This document shows, in pieces, positions 15,815 through 26,300 of a DNA stretch of 33,810 nt. The position numbers and the translations under genes are program-made. Below the pieces are notes generated by a model that worked only from the letters and a program-made list of their open reading frames with translations, was not told where the DNA came from and made no database searches. The number at the start of each line of letters is the position of its first letter. Within the stretch, counting starts at the first letter, position 1. The stretch lies in the NCBI GenBank assembly GCA_964580585.1, contig CAZOKZ010000049.1:1-33810 (forward strand). Reading direction: 5' to 3'. Source of the DNA: CAZOKZ01 sp964580585. GTDB taxonomy: Bacteria > Sumerlaeota > Sumerlaeia > SLMS01 > JAHLLQ01.

Positions 15815-16054
15815 TCAGGCGCCGCCCTTTTCGGAGATGTAGTCGATGGCGTCTTTGACGGTGCGGATTTTTTCCGCGTCGTCGTCGGGGATTTCGATGC
15901 CGAATTTTTCTTCAAACGCCATAACGAGTTCGACGATGTCGAGGGAGTCGGCACCCAGGTCGTCGATAAAGGACGCTTCTTCGGTTACTTCTTCTTCGTT
16001 CACGCCGAGTTGCGTCACGATGCATTCCTTGACTTTATCCTTAATGGATGACAT
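15815..16054 (-). CDS. acpP: Acyl carrier protein AcpP
   Basis: A 79-residue acidic carrier that holds growing acyl chains on a 4'-phosphopantetheine arm during fatty acid synthesis. Seen: the attachment site GADSLDIVELV with Ser37, the helix II motif and the acidic C-terminal helix ending YISEKGGA. Length and charge are typical. GGAGG lies upstream of the ATG at 16054. First gene of the acpP-fabF-rnc run. Confidence 0.98.
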   Translation of the reverse strand: MSSIKDKVKECIVTQLGVNEEEVTEEASFIDDLGADSLDIVELVMAFEEKFGIEIPDDDAEKIRTVKDAIDYISEKGGA

Positions 16055-16115
16055 GGATCGTCAAGCCTCCGTCTGGTTCAAGATGATGTTTTCTACTGGT
16101 GACTCAAGCGGTCAT

Positions 16116-16130
16116 GGGGAAATTTTCCCC
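16116..16130. repeat. Palindrome in the acpP leader
   Basis: GGGGAAA (16116-16122), one T, then TTTCCCC (16124-16130): a near-perfect dyad between the acpP promoter candidate and its start codon, a plausible repressor-binding site. Confidence 0.35.
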
Positions 16131-16143
16131 GGTAGGTTTGTGG

Positions 16144-16173
16144 GTATTAGCGACCCGGCGGAAACGCCTGCAA
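16144..16173 (-). promoter_or_regulatory. Candidate acpP promoter
   Basis: On the minus strand TTGCAG (16173-16168) and TAATAC (16149-16144) are 18 bases apart, about 90 bases upstream of the acpP ATG. Consensus match only. Confidence 0.35.
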
Positions 16174-16569
16174 GCGAAAAGACAGAGATTTTCCGCCTGT
16201 ACAGAAATGGGACAGGGCCTCCAAGGGGAGGTTGAGGAGCTTAAAGATGCAAAAAGTGCTTGTTTTTACAGGGGTTTTGGCAGATTTTTGTGGTCTGGAT
16301 TTCATGGGTAAACGGTTCATACCAAAAGAATGAAATCAGGCTGGACAAAACAGAAGGTAATCCTCTAAAGCTTGTAATTATTGCACGGCGAGATCATGTT
16401 TCCCGTCGTGTAGGGGATTAGAATGTCGCGGTGCGACGGTTGAAGTCATATGGGGTGATTCATCCGTCGAGGAATTCTTTTGTCCATGGAGAGAGGCAGG
16501 GACGTTCGGGAAACACCTTCCAGGTCGATTTGATCGAGGGGAAGATCGCTTTAGAGAAATTGAGGGGTT

Positions 16570-17412
16570 ATGCAATTCATCTGTCTTCAACAATCCGGCA
16601 AGCCGGTACACGATTCCGCGGGGAATTTCTGGGTGCAGGCGGCAATGGCGTTGCCGCAGGAAAAATGGAAGACCTTGCACCTGCGGATGAACGGGCTGAT
16701 GCGCTCGTTTCAGAAAGAGAATTACGATCCAATTGGCAGTACGCTGAACTCGAATGATTTATTGCACCCGCGAAACGCACAAAAACGTTGGACGAAGGCC
16801 TTGTGCAAGGGGTTCGAGAAAATCGTCGCGGGTTTGGAACCGACGTTTTTTCTCGTGGTTGTCGATAAACGGACTACCGACAAGCCAGCGCATCCGCGTT
16901 GGTTGTTACCGTTGGCGTACAGCTACCTGATGAAACCGATTTGTCAGTATTTGAAGGATCAGGACGATGTCGGGTGTCTGGTAATTCCACCAGGGCGCCA
17001 GGACGAGGCCGATGTGATCGCGGAAATTCAGTCGGAAAACTTGTTTGGCTTTCAAAGCAAAACGAGTCCGTTGGTTGCCTCGCCGTTGATTCAATCGCCG
17101 CGTGATGCGTGCGGTATCCAGGTGGCGGATTTTGTTGCCACGGTGACGCGTCGTTATCATGAGACGATTTATCCGAAGTTGTATGCCAAGCAGACGCTTT
17201 ACGGTTACGATGCGCTGGTTAATTCGCATTACCAGGGGTTTGTGAAGCCCAACACGTATCAGTCGCCTTTGGTGGATTCCAAGGGTTTCAAGATTCGTGG
17301 CTACATTTACCTTTGGCGTCGCGATAATATGGGTCGTTTGCGCGACGATCAGGCGAGTAGCGCGGAAATCAGCCTGGCGGCGTTTGCGAATATGAGCACC
17401 AATAAAGACTAG
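16570..17412 (+). CDS. DUF3800-like protein
   Basis: A 280-residue protein resembling the DUF3800 family, which has an RNase H-like fold and is found in many accessory and mobile regions. Seen: an N-terminal strand MQFICLQQSG followed by WVQAAMALPQEKW, where the family usually has a DESG motif and then an opening strand and W; ELHPR-like DLLHPR (64-69); a middle FFLVVVDK strand and YSYLMKPICQYL helix; and the late motif SPRDACGIQVADFVATVTRR. The first catalytic Asp of DESG is replaced (QQSG). A start at 16570 has GAGGGG only 2 bases upstream, so a start slightly upstream is possible though none is evident. Monocistronic; function unknown. Confidence 0.6.
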   Translation: MQFICLQQSGKPVHDSAGNFWVQAAMALPQEKWKTLHLRMNGLMRSFQKENYDPIGSTLNSNDLLHPRNAQKRWTKALCKGFEKIVAGLEPTFFLVVVDKRTTDKPAHPRWLLPLAYSYLMKPICQYLKDQDDVGCLVIPPGRQDEADVIAEIQSENLFGFQSKTSPLVASPLIQSPRDACGIQVADFVATVTRRYHETIYPKLYAKQTLYGYDALVNSHYQGFVKPNTYQSPLVDSKGFKIRGYIYLWRRDNMGRLRDDQASSAEISLAAFANMSTNKD

Positions 17413-17508
17413 CGTTCGGGTCGGTGACGTGTGATGGAAAACACCAAGGTTTCTCCTCATGCTTTGTTGAGTGATTGCATCAGACGAAAAAATCTCCAGG
17501 AGAGATGA

Positions 17509-18603
17509 ATGGCAATTGTTCGATTAGACGATCTGTTGCAGGAAATGGTAGATAAAGGGTCGTCGGACTTGTTTATCAAGGCTGGCGTTCCTCCGCACGT
17601 TCGCGTCGATGGGACAATTCGTCCCATGGATTACGGTGAACTGACGCTCCAGGATGTTCAAGATCTTGCCTATGGCATGATGACCGAGGAGCAAATCGAC
17701 GCGTTTGAAGTGATACCGGAACTGGACTTGGCCATCGGTGTCAGCGGCGTCGGACGTTTCCGTGTGAATATGTTCCGCCAACGTGGTTCAATTGCGATGG
17801 TGTTCCGTCATATCACCAAGCCGAATTTCAACTTCAATGACCTTCACCTGCCGCCCGCGGTCAAATCGCTGGCGGAATCGCATCGCGGTTTGATTCTGGT
17901 GACGGGAACAACCGGGTCGGGTAAATCGACCACGCTTGCCGCGATGATTAACTACATCAACGAAAATCGCCGGTGTCACATTGTGACGATCGAGGACCCG
18001 ATTGAGTTCTTGCACAATGACAAGAAGGCGATTGTCAGTCAGCGCGAAGTGGGCTTTGACACCAAAACGTTCGACGATGCTCTCAAGCGCGTTCTGCGTC
18101 AGGCGCCGGACGTGATTCTGATTGGTGAAATGCGCGACCTGGAAACCGTGAAGACGTGCGTGGCGGCGGCGGAAACAGGCCACATGGTGCTTTCGACGCT
18201 GCACACGATTAACGCTTCGCAGACCGTTGAACGTATCATCAACTTCTTCCCGGCTTATTTGCATGACCAGATTCGCATGGAACTGGGGCTTGGTTTGCAA
18301 GGTATCGTCAGTCAACGTCTCGTTCCGATGAGACGGGGCAGCGGTCGTATTCCCGCTGTTGAGGTGTTGATTGCCACCCCGTTGATCAAGAAGTTGGTCA
18401 ACGAGGGACGGACGATCGAACTGTTGCCTGCGATCGAGGAAGGCCGCCACTGGGGGATGCAGAGCTTCAACCAGTCGTTGCATAGTCTGATTCGCGAAGG
18501 GTTTGTGAATTATCAGGATGCGTTGGAATTCGCCACGAGCCCGGAAGAATTGCGCTTGATGGTGGAAGGTATTACCAGCGGTTCGATGAACAAGGCGGAA
18601 TAA
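17509..18603 (+). CDS. pilT: Type IV pilus retraction ATPase PilT
   Basis: A 364-residue cytoplasmic hexameric ATPase that powers pilus retraction and twitching. Seen: N-terminal domain with SSDLFIKAGVPPHVRVDG (18-35), Walker A GTTGSGKST (133-141), Asp box in IVTIEDPIEFLH (158-169), Walker B DVILIGEMRD (201-210), His box AAETGHMVLSTLHT (220-233), and no zinc tetracysteine, which separates it from PilB. CAGGAGAG supports ATG 17509. It is about 11 kb from pilB and its pilus genes, which is common. It is convergent with the gene at 18647. PilU is the alternative. Confidence 0.95.
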   Translation: MAIVRLDDLLQEMVDKGSSDLFIKAGVPPHVRVDGTIRPMDYGELTLQDVQDLAYGMMTEEQIDAFEVIPELDLAIGVSGVGRFRVNMFRQRGSIAMVFRHITKPNFNFNDLHLPPAVKSLAESHRGLILVTGTTGSGKSTTLAAMINYINENRRCHIVTIEDPIEFLHNDKKAIVSQREVGFDTKTFDDALKRVLRQAPDVILIGEMRDLETVKTCVAAAETGHMVLSTLHTINASQTVERIINFFPAYLHDQIRMELGLGLQGIVSQRLVPMRRGSGRIPAVEVLIATPLIKKLVNEGRTIELLPAIEEGRHWGMQSFNQSLHSLIREGFVNYQDALEFATSPEELRLMVEGITSGSMNKAE

Positions 18604-18625
18604 AGCCTGACTGCAGGTTGATTGT

Positions 18626-18684
18626 GTGCCCGCGATGTTCCGATGTTCAGGTGTATTCCTGGATGATGTCGGCGTCGCGGGCAC
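18626..18684. repeat. Perfect 9-bp inverted repeat at the convergent pilT/barrel-gene junction
   Basis: GTGCCCGCG (18626-18634) and CGCGGGCAC (18676-18684) flank a 41-base loop spanning the stop of the minus-strand gene. It could end transcription from both sides, though there is no T run. Confidence 0.4.
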
Positions 18685-20299
18685 TTATTTCGTAGTAGAA
18701 CTGCGGCAGCGTGTAATAGCTGCGGCGCAGAAGATCGTACACGGAATCTTTTTCGATATTGAATGCCACGGTCATTGCGCTGACCATTTGACGGTTGATG
18801 ATCGTTCGAATCATTTGTGTGGCGTGAGCGGCGAATTGCCACGCATCGACGTATTCGTTGATTTCAAAGAGTTCGTGCGCTTCGGTTACCAGTTTACGGC
18901 ATTCTTCGATTTGTGGCATTTGGCGAATGCCAACATGTTTGACGTTCAATGCTTGTTCGACCAGTTCGACTTTTGCCAGTCGGTGTTCTAGTCCCTTAAC
19001 TTTATACTCAGTGGCCTTGGGAAGACGGTATTGCAACGTGCGGGCAATGTCCTGGGGACGTTGTTGCGAACGCGTGAGCAGGATTTTACCGGTCAGGTCG
19101 AGCGAATCGAGTTGAATGCGAATGGCGCCCTTTGCGTCGCGTGCAATGGGAACGGGTTTCACCACGGGGAAATCCATGTGCCACGCTTGCATTTCGGCTT
19201 GGGTTTCTGTGCCGATGGTGACCTCGACGCGACTGATTTTGCTGGGGTCGATCCAGAACTCGTCTCCTTGAGCCGATCGCCATAGCATGATGAGGATATC
19301 GTCGATGTGGTGTAGCATGCGAGCACGCCAGACGGGGTGTCCTGTTTCCAGATCGCCGCGTACCCATTGTCCTTCCGAGAAGAAATCCTGGAAGACGCTG
19401 ACTTCCTGAGCCAGACATGCCAGTTCACAGAATCGATCGCGTCCTGTCATCGGCGAGGGACCGCCTAAGAACTCGTAAAAATCCGCCATGATGCCGCGTG
19501 AACGAGCGGCAAGTAGTTCAAACGCGCGAATGCGGATTAAATCGGGATCGGGAGGGAGGAAATCCCAGCGGGGCCACTCGGTCAGGGTCGCCAGATAGGG
19601 ATGCCAATTTTCAGCGATCGGTTCGACTTGGCGCACATAGGGATCGAAGGAATACAAGCCCACCTGGCGCGCGCGGTCGGGAACGCCAACCTGAAACGAA
19701 TGGCAAAACAAAGGACGCCCGGGGATGCGGGCTTTGGCGCATTCGTTTGGAATAGTGCTCAGGATATCGGCGCCGTTTTCTTCCGCTTGTCGAGGGAATG
19801 GTCCACCGATGCCGTGACGGACTGAATGGAAATCGACGGAATCGAGCCAGAGACGAAACGGAAAGCCGGGGCGATACGGAGTCCAGATGGGGTGGAAGAG
19901 ATCCTGGGTGCGCAGACGATCGCGCTCGCGGCAAAACCAGATGAAGGCGTCTTCGGAATCGTCGAGCGTTCGCAGACAGTAGGAATGCAGGCATCCGCGA
20001 TGTTTGAAGCACGACCCCAGGTAACCGCTCGGTTCGGGATAGCGTGGATCGGTGCTGACAATGACGAGAAGGCCGTATTTGTCGGCGGCATTGAAGATTG
20101 TATTGAGAGTGGACAAATTCCCCGGACTGGCGGGAGGGGTCATCACCGTGGTAAATCCCGCCGTGGCAATGTCCTCGATGGCTTTAACAATTTTATGAGA
20201 GGGGGTCAGAAACAAACGCGCTCCGAACGTGAAAAAAGGACGTCCGTCGAGTCGCAAAATCGCACGATCCAAGAGTACGCGGGTACTTGTTTCGGCCAT
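18647..20299 (-). CDS. TIM-barrel, glycoside-hydrolase-like protein of unknown function
   Basis: A 550-residue protein without a signal peptide, so probably cytoplasmic. Seen: LDGRPFFTFGARLFLTPSHKI (16-36) then GFTTVMTPPASPGN and KYGLLVIVSTD (75-85), a first-strand and cofactor-free pattern common to beta/alpha-barrel glycosidases (GH2/GH5/GH42 style). The middle has FRLWLDSVDFHSV and ELLAARSRGIMADFYEFLGG. After about residue 390 a helical tail follows (RLAKVELVEQALNVKHVG, ELFEINEYVDAWQFAAHA), TPR-like in spacing. No catalytic acid pair could be assigned. It starts 2 bp after the stop of the giant TPR gene and so is almost certainly co-transcribed. Function not recognised; a sugar-binding pseudoenzyme is possible. 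Confidence 0.6.
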   Translation of the reverse strand: MAETSTRVLLDRAILRLDGRPFFTFGARLFLTPSHKIVKAIEDIATAGFTTVMTPPASPGNLSTLNTIFNAADKYGLLVIVSTDPRYPEPSGYLGSCFKHRGCLHSYCLRTLDDSEDAFIWFCRERDRLRTQDLFHPIWTPYRPGFPFRLWLDSVDFHSVRHGIGGPFPRQAEENGADILSTIPNECAKARIPGRPLFCHSFQVGVPDRARQVGLYSFDPYVRQVEPIAENWHPYLATLTEWPRWDFLPPDPDLIRIRAFELLAARSRGIMADFYEFLGGPSPMTGRDRFCELACLAQEVSVFQDFFSEGQWVRGDLETGHPVWRARMLHHIDDILIMLWRSAQGDEFWIDPSKISRVEVTIGTETQAEMQAWHMDFPVVKPVPIARDAKGAIRIQLDSLDLTGKILLTRSQQRPQDIARTLQYRLPKATEYKVKGLEHRLAKVELVEQALNVKHVGIRQMPQIEECRKLVTEAHELFEINEYVDAWQFAAHATQMIRTIINRQMVSAMTVAFNIEKDSVYDLLRRSYYTLPQFYYEISARDADIIQEYT

Positions 20300-20301
20300 G
20301 G

Positions 20302-23300
20302 TCAGTTATCCCTGGGCGGCCGGTGTTTCGTATCGCCTGTTTCGGTATCGGACGACATTTTGTCGGTAAACAAAATGGCCGATTCCAGTGCCTTGAATGC
20401 ATCCCGTTTGTTGTAGGCTTGTCTCAATCGCAAGCGTGTTTTCTGGTCGGTGGGTTTGGTTTCCAAGATGCGTTCGCAAACTTGGATACAGGTGTTCATG
20501 TCGCCTTTTTGGAAGAGAATATCGGTGGCTTGCATCAATTGTTCGATGGATTCGTCGTGGTTACCCAGTTGATCGAGCACGTCGGCCAGTTTGATGCGAA
20601 CGTTGGCGTTTTGAGGATTGATGGAAAGTATCTGGCGGTAATTTTTCGCCACCATTTCAAAAGCCGACGCATCGTCTTCCTCGTCCATGCTGTCCATTTC
20701 GCTGGCCAGCATTCGAGCGGCAAAACTATCGGTTGTATCTTCCTTGCGTTGCTGGGTTCCTTCGTCGGTTTCATCGTCCCAGGCGCGGGGACGGGGACCC
20801 GCAAGCGTTTCGGCGTTTTCCTCGTCTCGGCGCAAGGCGTCGATTGGTTTGGATCGCCGGTGCGTTTCGTGTGGTCGTTCTGTTGGGATATTTTTCAATT
20901 CCCGTTTGGTGATCGGTCGCCCGGCACTGCGGTCGGCCTGGGTTTCGGACAAACGATCGCGCGCCTCTAAATTGTCGGGGTCGATCGACATGATTTTGCT
21001 GTAGAGGGCGATGCCTTCATCGATACGGTTTGCGGCGATGAGAAGATCTGCGAGCACCAGGTAGTCCTGGCAGAGCTCTTCTTCCTCCGCGCCTGTGGCA
21101 AGGTACAGTTCGATATATTTTTGACGCGCGGGAATATTGGCTGGGTCTAGATGGATGATTTTGCCGACGTAATGCAGGGCTTTCTCGTGGTCGTCTTTTG
21201 ACGCATGATGTTCAGCGTAGGCAATGTAATCGTCGAACAAGTCGCTTTCGACCCCGATGTTCAGGTGGCATGCAAACAAGGCCAGCCATGCTTGTTCGTG
21301 GTCGGGATTGACTTCGATGATGGCGCGATATTCGGCTTCGGCAAGATCGTGTAATCCGCGTTCGTTGAAAACTTCCGCCAGGCCCATTTGCATTTCGAGG
21401 GCTTTTTCGTGGCGTCCGATTTCTCGCAACAAGGCGATCAGTTCCTGGTGGGTGTTGACGTTTTGCGGATCGATTGCAATGTGCCGTTTAAGAACGTCGG
21501 CTTTTTCGTTCAGTTGACCGGATTGTGCGTACAAATTCGCGGCTTTTTCAAGTTCGCGCAATGCCATGCCATTGGCGTTTTGCGCGATGTACACATCGGC
21601 CATGGACAGATGGAAAGTCGGTTGTTCCTCGCCGAGGTTTTTCAGGCCGTTGAGGATGTTGAGCGCCTCGCGCGGCTGGTTTTTTTCGATGTACAGATGG
21701 GCGATTTTCCCCGCAATGACCAGGGCGCGTTCATTTTCGCCGACGTCCTTTACCAGTGGGAGCAAACGCCGGTGGGTTTCAAGGTCTTCTGGCGCGGCGA
21801 TCAGAGCGTTTTCCAACACCTTGATCGCTTCTCGAATCGCTCGATGCCCAACATGGATTTCCGCCAGTCGATAATAGTGCGGCAGCAAATCCGTGGGGTT
21901 GGTCAGCTTGGAAGATTGCTCGATGTAATGGGCCCGTGTGCGCGTATCGTTGGGACGTAGTGCGACGAGTTTTTCCAACACCTCGACGGACTCTTGCGGT
22001 TTGTTGGCGAGCAGGTACAGTTCGCTGAGAAATTCGAGGGATTCGGCATATTTGTCCGTCATGCCGAGGCGATCATAGAGGCTTGCCAATTGTTGACGTG
22101 CTTCGACGTCGTTGGGGCGCAGTTCGGTGGCGGTTTGTAATGCGGCGAGCGCTTTTTCCAAGGCGCTGGCATCACGATACAGTCGTGCGACTTCGATGAG
22201 AACGCCCGCGGCATCGGAATATTGGTCGAGACGTTGGAGAATTTCCGCCAGTAGTTCTCGACTGCCGATGTCGTTGGGTTTCAGACGAATGGCTTCGCGA
22301 CAGGATTGTTCGGCGTCTTCGAATTGTTCGTTTTCAAATTCGCGACGGGCGAGACATTCGTATTGATGCGATGCTAATTCGGGGATGCCGTTTTCTTCAA
22401 ATATGGTGGCGGCTTTTCGATACAATTCGGGCCGTGGATCGGAATCGATCAGGGTCTCGAATAGTTGGTTGGCTTCTTCGATCAGACCCTCGGCTACGCG
22501 CAGTCGCATTACTTCGATATATTCGTCGGTGGCTTTTTCCTGATCGCCGCTTTGTTCGTATGTTTCGGCGATCAACACGCGAACCTGGGTCGTGTTTGGG
22601 TCGAGCGCACGGGCGCGTTCCAGGACCTTGAACGCTTTGTCGTATGTTTCATTCAGTGTGTGCAGTTCCGCGATACGGCACCACTGTTTGATCGCTTCGG
22701 CGGTTTGCTGCCGACGTTCGCAGGACTCGGCGAGCGCTTCGAGCAGTTCCATGTTGTCGGGATCGATCTGAACAGCTTTCTCGAAAGCCAAAGCCGCATC
22801 TTCGGGCGCGTCGTTGTCGGTGAAATAGCGGCCAACCCAGGTGTACTCTTCAATGGCGGCGAGATCGTTGCAGAGTCCCTGGTGAATTTCCGCCAGCACC
22901 ATGTGGATTTCCGGGCTGCTGTCGTCGAGCTTGCGAGCTTCAAGCGCATTCGGCAGCGCGTCGGTAAATTCTTTGTCGCGCAGGTAACCGCGAGCCAATT
23001 CGAGGAAACGTTGTCCCGCTTCTTCACGACGGCCTTGTGCGAGGAGGGCTTTGGCGAGTCGTTCCTGGTGCGTGCGTGTGTCGGGTTCGATTTCGATCAG
23101 GCGGAAGAGGAGGTTGACCTGGCGATCGGGGACGGAGTCGAGCAAATCGATGGCGGCCAGCAACTCGCGGGCTCCTTCCTCGGCTTTCGATTGGCGCAGC
23201 AACAAATCGGCGCGCCGTTCGCGCCATCCCGCATTTTTGGGTTTGGCTTCGATCAGCTTGTTTGCGACTTCGAGCGCTTCTTTTTCTGCACCGCGTGCTT

Positions 23301-26300
23301 CGTAGTGCCAGAAGGCTGCTTCCAGGTGTTTGGCTGCTTCCTCGTTTTGTTTCAGCGATAAATGATGCGAGCCGATTTTGGTGAGGACGACCGGATCTTC
23401 GGGACCGAGTTGAAGCGCGCGAGCAAGGGCTGCGGCGGCTTCGTTGGCATTGTTTTCTTTTGTGTGAACGCGCGCAATTTCCAGGAACGTGTCGATGGCT
23501 CGTTTGGTCTCATCGTTGTTTGCCAGATAACCGGCAAGTAGAAGCAATGTGTCGGTGTCTTCGGGGTCGAGCGCAAGGATGCCTTCGAGGAGTGGAATCG
23601 CATCGGCAGGCGCGTCGTTTTTACCGAATACCGTCGCTAAACGCAGACAGTAATCGGTGTACTTATCGTTATTTTTCGTCAGTTGCGAAAGGTCGATCAA
23701 CGCTTTGAGAATGTCGGGACTTTCGGCGTCGAGTTCGAGAGCTTTTTCGTAGCAGTCGAACGCGTTTTTCAGTTCCTTGCGTTCGTGATACATTTCACCC
23801 AAGACGACGAATTCTGCCAGGGCCGAGGGATACTTTTGCGTTTCAAGATAAAGACGTGCGAGCGCTGTGTGGCATTCGATCAACGACGCGTCGAGTTCCG
23901 CCATGCGGCGATAGAGAGCAATTGACTGATCGAATTGATTCGCGGCTTCTGCTTCCTCGGCGAGTTCCTGCAGGACTTCGAGGGCATCGGCGTTGCGGTC
24001 GCCGCCGATCGCTTCGTACACGCGGACAAGGCCAAGACGCGCTTCCGGGTGGTCGGGCATCAGTTCGAGAACTTCGTGCCAGACGCTTTCGTTGTCGGCG
24101 GTCATGCCACGCTGTTCGTTGATGGCGGCGATCATTTCCAGGGACGAAATGGCGGCATCGGTTTCTTCGTTTGCAACGCGCCCACGAACCATTGTTTTCA
24201 AGATCGTGGTGTTTTCGGGGTCGTGTTGGACGGCAAGCGCAAGCAGTTCCAAGGCGCGTTCTGGGGCAGCCTGGTTGAGAAGCAACGTGGCTGTTTCGAC
24301 CAGCTCGTTGACGGCTTCGTTTGTTTTGCCTAGTTTGAAGAGCAGTTCCGCCATTCCACGACGGGTTTCTATGGCGTCGGGAGCGAGTTTGCTGGCGCGT
24401 TGTGTTAATTCGGTTGCGGTATCGATGTCGCCCGCATCGGCGTAAGCGTTTGCCAACGCCACGGCTTGTTCGGCGGCGGCAACGTTGTTGCCTTGGGCTT
24501 CGAGGAATTCCAGATACTCGTGTCGAAGCGATTTGGTGTCGGTTTCGTTTTTTGCCAGCTCGAGAACTTTATCGTACAAGTGGGCGAGCGATTCGGTGGT
24601 GTTCTGATTTTTTGCCTGGGTCAATAAACGACGGTATTCAACAAACGCATCGTGTGGTTTTTCGCGCCGTTCCAGACAGGCGGCATACTCCGTCCCCATG
24701 TCGATGCTGGTAGGGTAGAGCGCCACGACGCCTGCAAGATATTCTTCGAGTTTTGGTTCGTTTTGCGCTTCGCGTGCGATGGCGACCAGTTCGAGCAACT
24801 CCGTCCCCGCTTCGTCGGTTTCTTCGCCGTCGCGATAAATTTCTACTAAGCGCAGTCGTTGTTCTTCGCCGGTGGGATCGAGTTCTTTGAGTTGTTGGTA
24901 AAGCTCGAATGCGAGTTGTTTTTTGTGTTCGGATTCAAAGTGCTTGCCCAAATCCATGCCGAGACGTTGACCGTCTTCCGCGCGATCGACGCGGAAGTAC
25001 AAATTTACCAGCCATGTGGCGATAACCGGATCGTCGGGAGATAATTCATGCCCGAATTCGCACAGCGGTACCAGCGGCTCGGGATGGAAATCTTCTTCGT
25101 CTCCGATGGAGTTCAGGCGTTTGCGAATCACTTGCACGGCATCGTCGTTCAAACCCAGGTCGCGGTATTGTTGACAGGCTCGGTACAGCAATTTCGCGTC
25201 GGTATTCGCCAAGCGAACGGCTTGTTCCAACACCTCATGGGCGTTGTCTCCGTCTCCTTTTTCGTACAGAAGGTTGACGAAGTTTAACAACGTGTCAAAC
25301 GCACGGGGGATGTCCTTTTGTTCCTCGTAAGCGACCGAAAGCGCCAGATGCACGTCACGACGTTCGGGTACCAACTCGCACACCCGGTCCAGCAAACGGA
25401 TGTGGTCTTCTGGATTGCCTTTGTTTCGGTGCTTGTCGGCGAGTTCTTTGAGTTTGTCGGCGATAACGTTTTTATCGGTGCCGCGCCGCATTTCGAGTTC
25501 GATGCTGCGTTCGACAGCGGCCAGATCGCCGGGGAATTTTTCGTTCAGTTGGGCGAAATACTTCTCTGCGGTTTCAAGGTTGTCCTGGTCTTCGCAAAGT
25601 TTGATGAGTTCGAGCAGTGTCGTCTTGTATGCATCCATTTGCTTGGCGCATTCATAGACGTCCATCATCGCCAGGAAAGTATCGTGGCGTTGAGGTTCCA
25701 TTTCGCGTATCTTCGCAAGGGTTGCAATGGCCTCGTCGAACTGCCTGAGATCGCGGTGTGTCGTTGCGAGCGCATCGTAGGCGTCGATTGCTTCTTCACG
25801 ACGTCCGAGCGCTTCAAATGTTTGAGCGCGACGGGCGCGAACATCGAGGTTGTCGGGTTCGAGCAGTTCGATTTTTTCAAAGAGTGCGAGGTTGTTCTCC
25901 GCTTGTCCCGCTTCGGCGTTCAGGTCGGCGAGTCGCAGATAAACGGCAATGGCTTCCTCGGGTTGGCCGATCGCTTCGTGGAGTTCACCGAGTTGCGCGA
26001 GCAACACGGGATGATCGGGCGATGACACGAGGGCGCGTTCGACGTTCGCCATGGCTTGCGCGCCGTTGTCGGATTCCAGGAGAACTTCGCTCAGCAATGC
26101 GATGCTATTGACGGCATCGTCGATATTGTTCGTTTCCATCTGCGAATCGAATTGCAGTTGGAGCAACTGGGCATGGCGTTCTTCGACGAGAAGTCCATAA
26201 ACGCATAAATCGAGGGCGGTGTCGGCGTCGCCTTTTTCAAAGAAATTCCGTGCGCGCGAGATATAAACATCCAATGCGCGTTCCGGTTCGTTGTGATCGA

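Larger units (their letters stand above)
16055..16569. other. Intergenic region upstream of acpP
   Basis: About 515 bp between divergent acpP and the DUF3800-like gene. I see no convincing gene. It contains a promoter candidate for acpP (16144-16173), a 7+1+7 palindrome (GGGGAAA/TTTCCCC, 16116-16130) and a small CCTCC/GGAGG stem at 16218-16231. Confidence 0.6.

Noticed and set aside
14716..15858. Long plus-strand frame opposite fabF
   Set aside because: Antisense to a gene with all condensing-enzyme motifs; translation shows no recognisable domain.
16431..16757. Frame overlapping the DUF3800 start
   Set aside because: No similarity to the DUF3800 N-terminus, so it is not a frameshifted upstream part.
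22465..23361. Plus-strand frames opposite the TPR gene
   Set aside because: Many such frames occur because the repeat codons are biased; none has a ribosome site or a domain.
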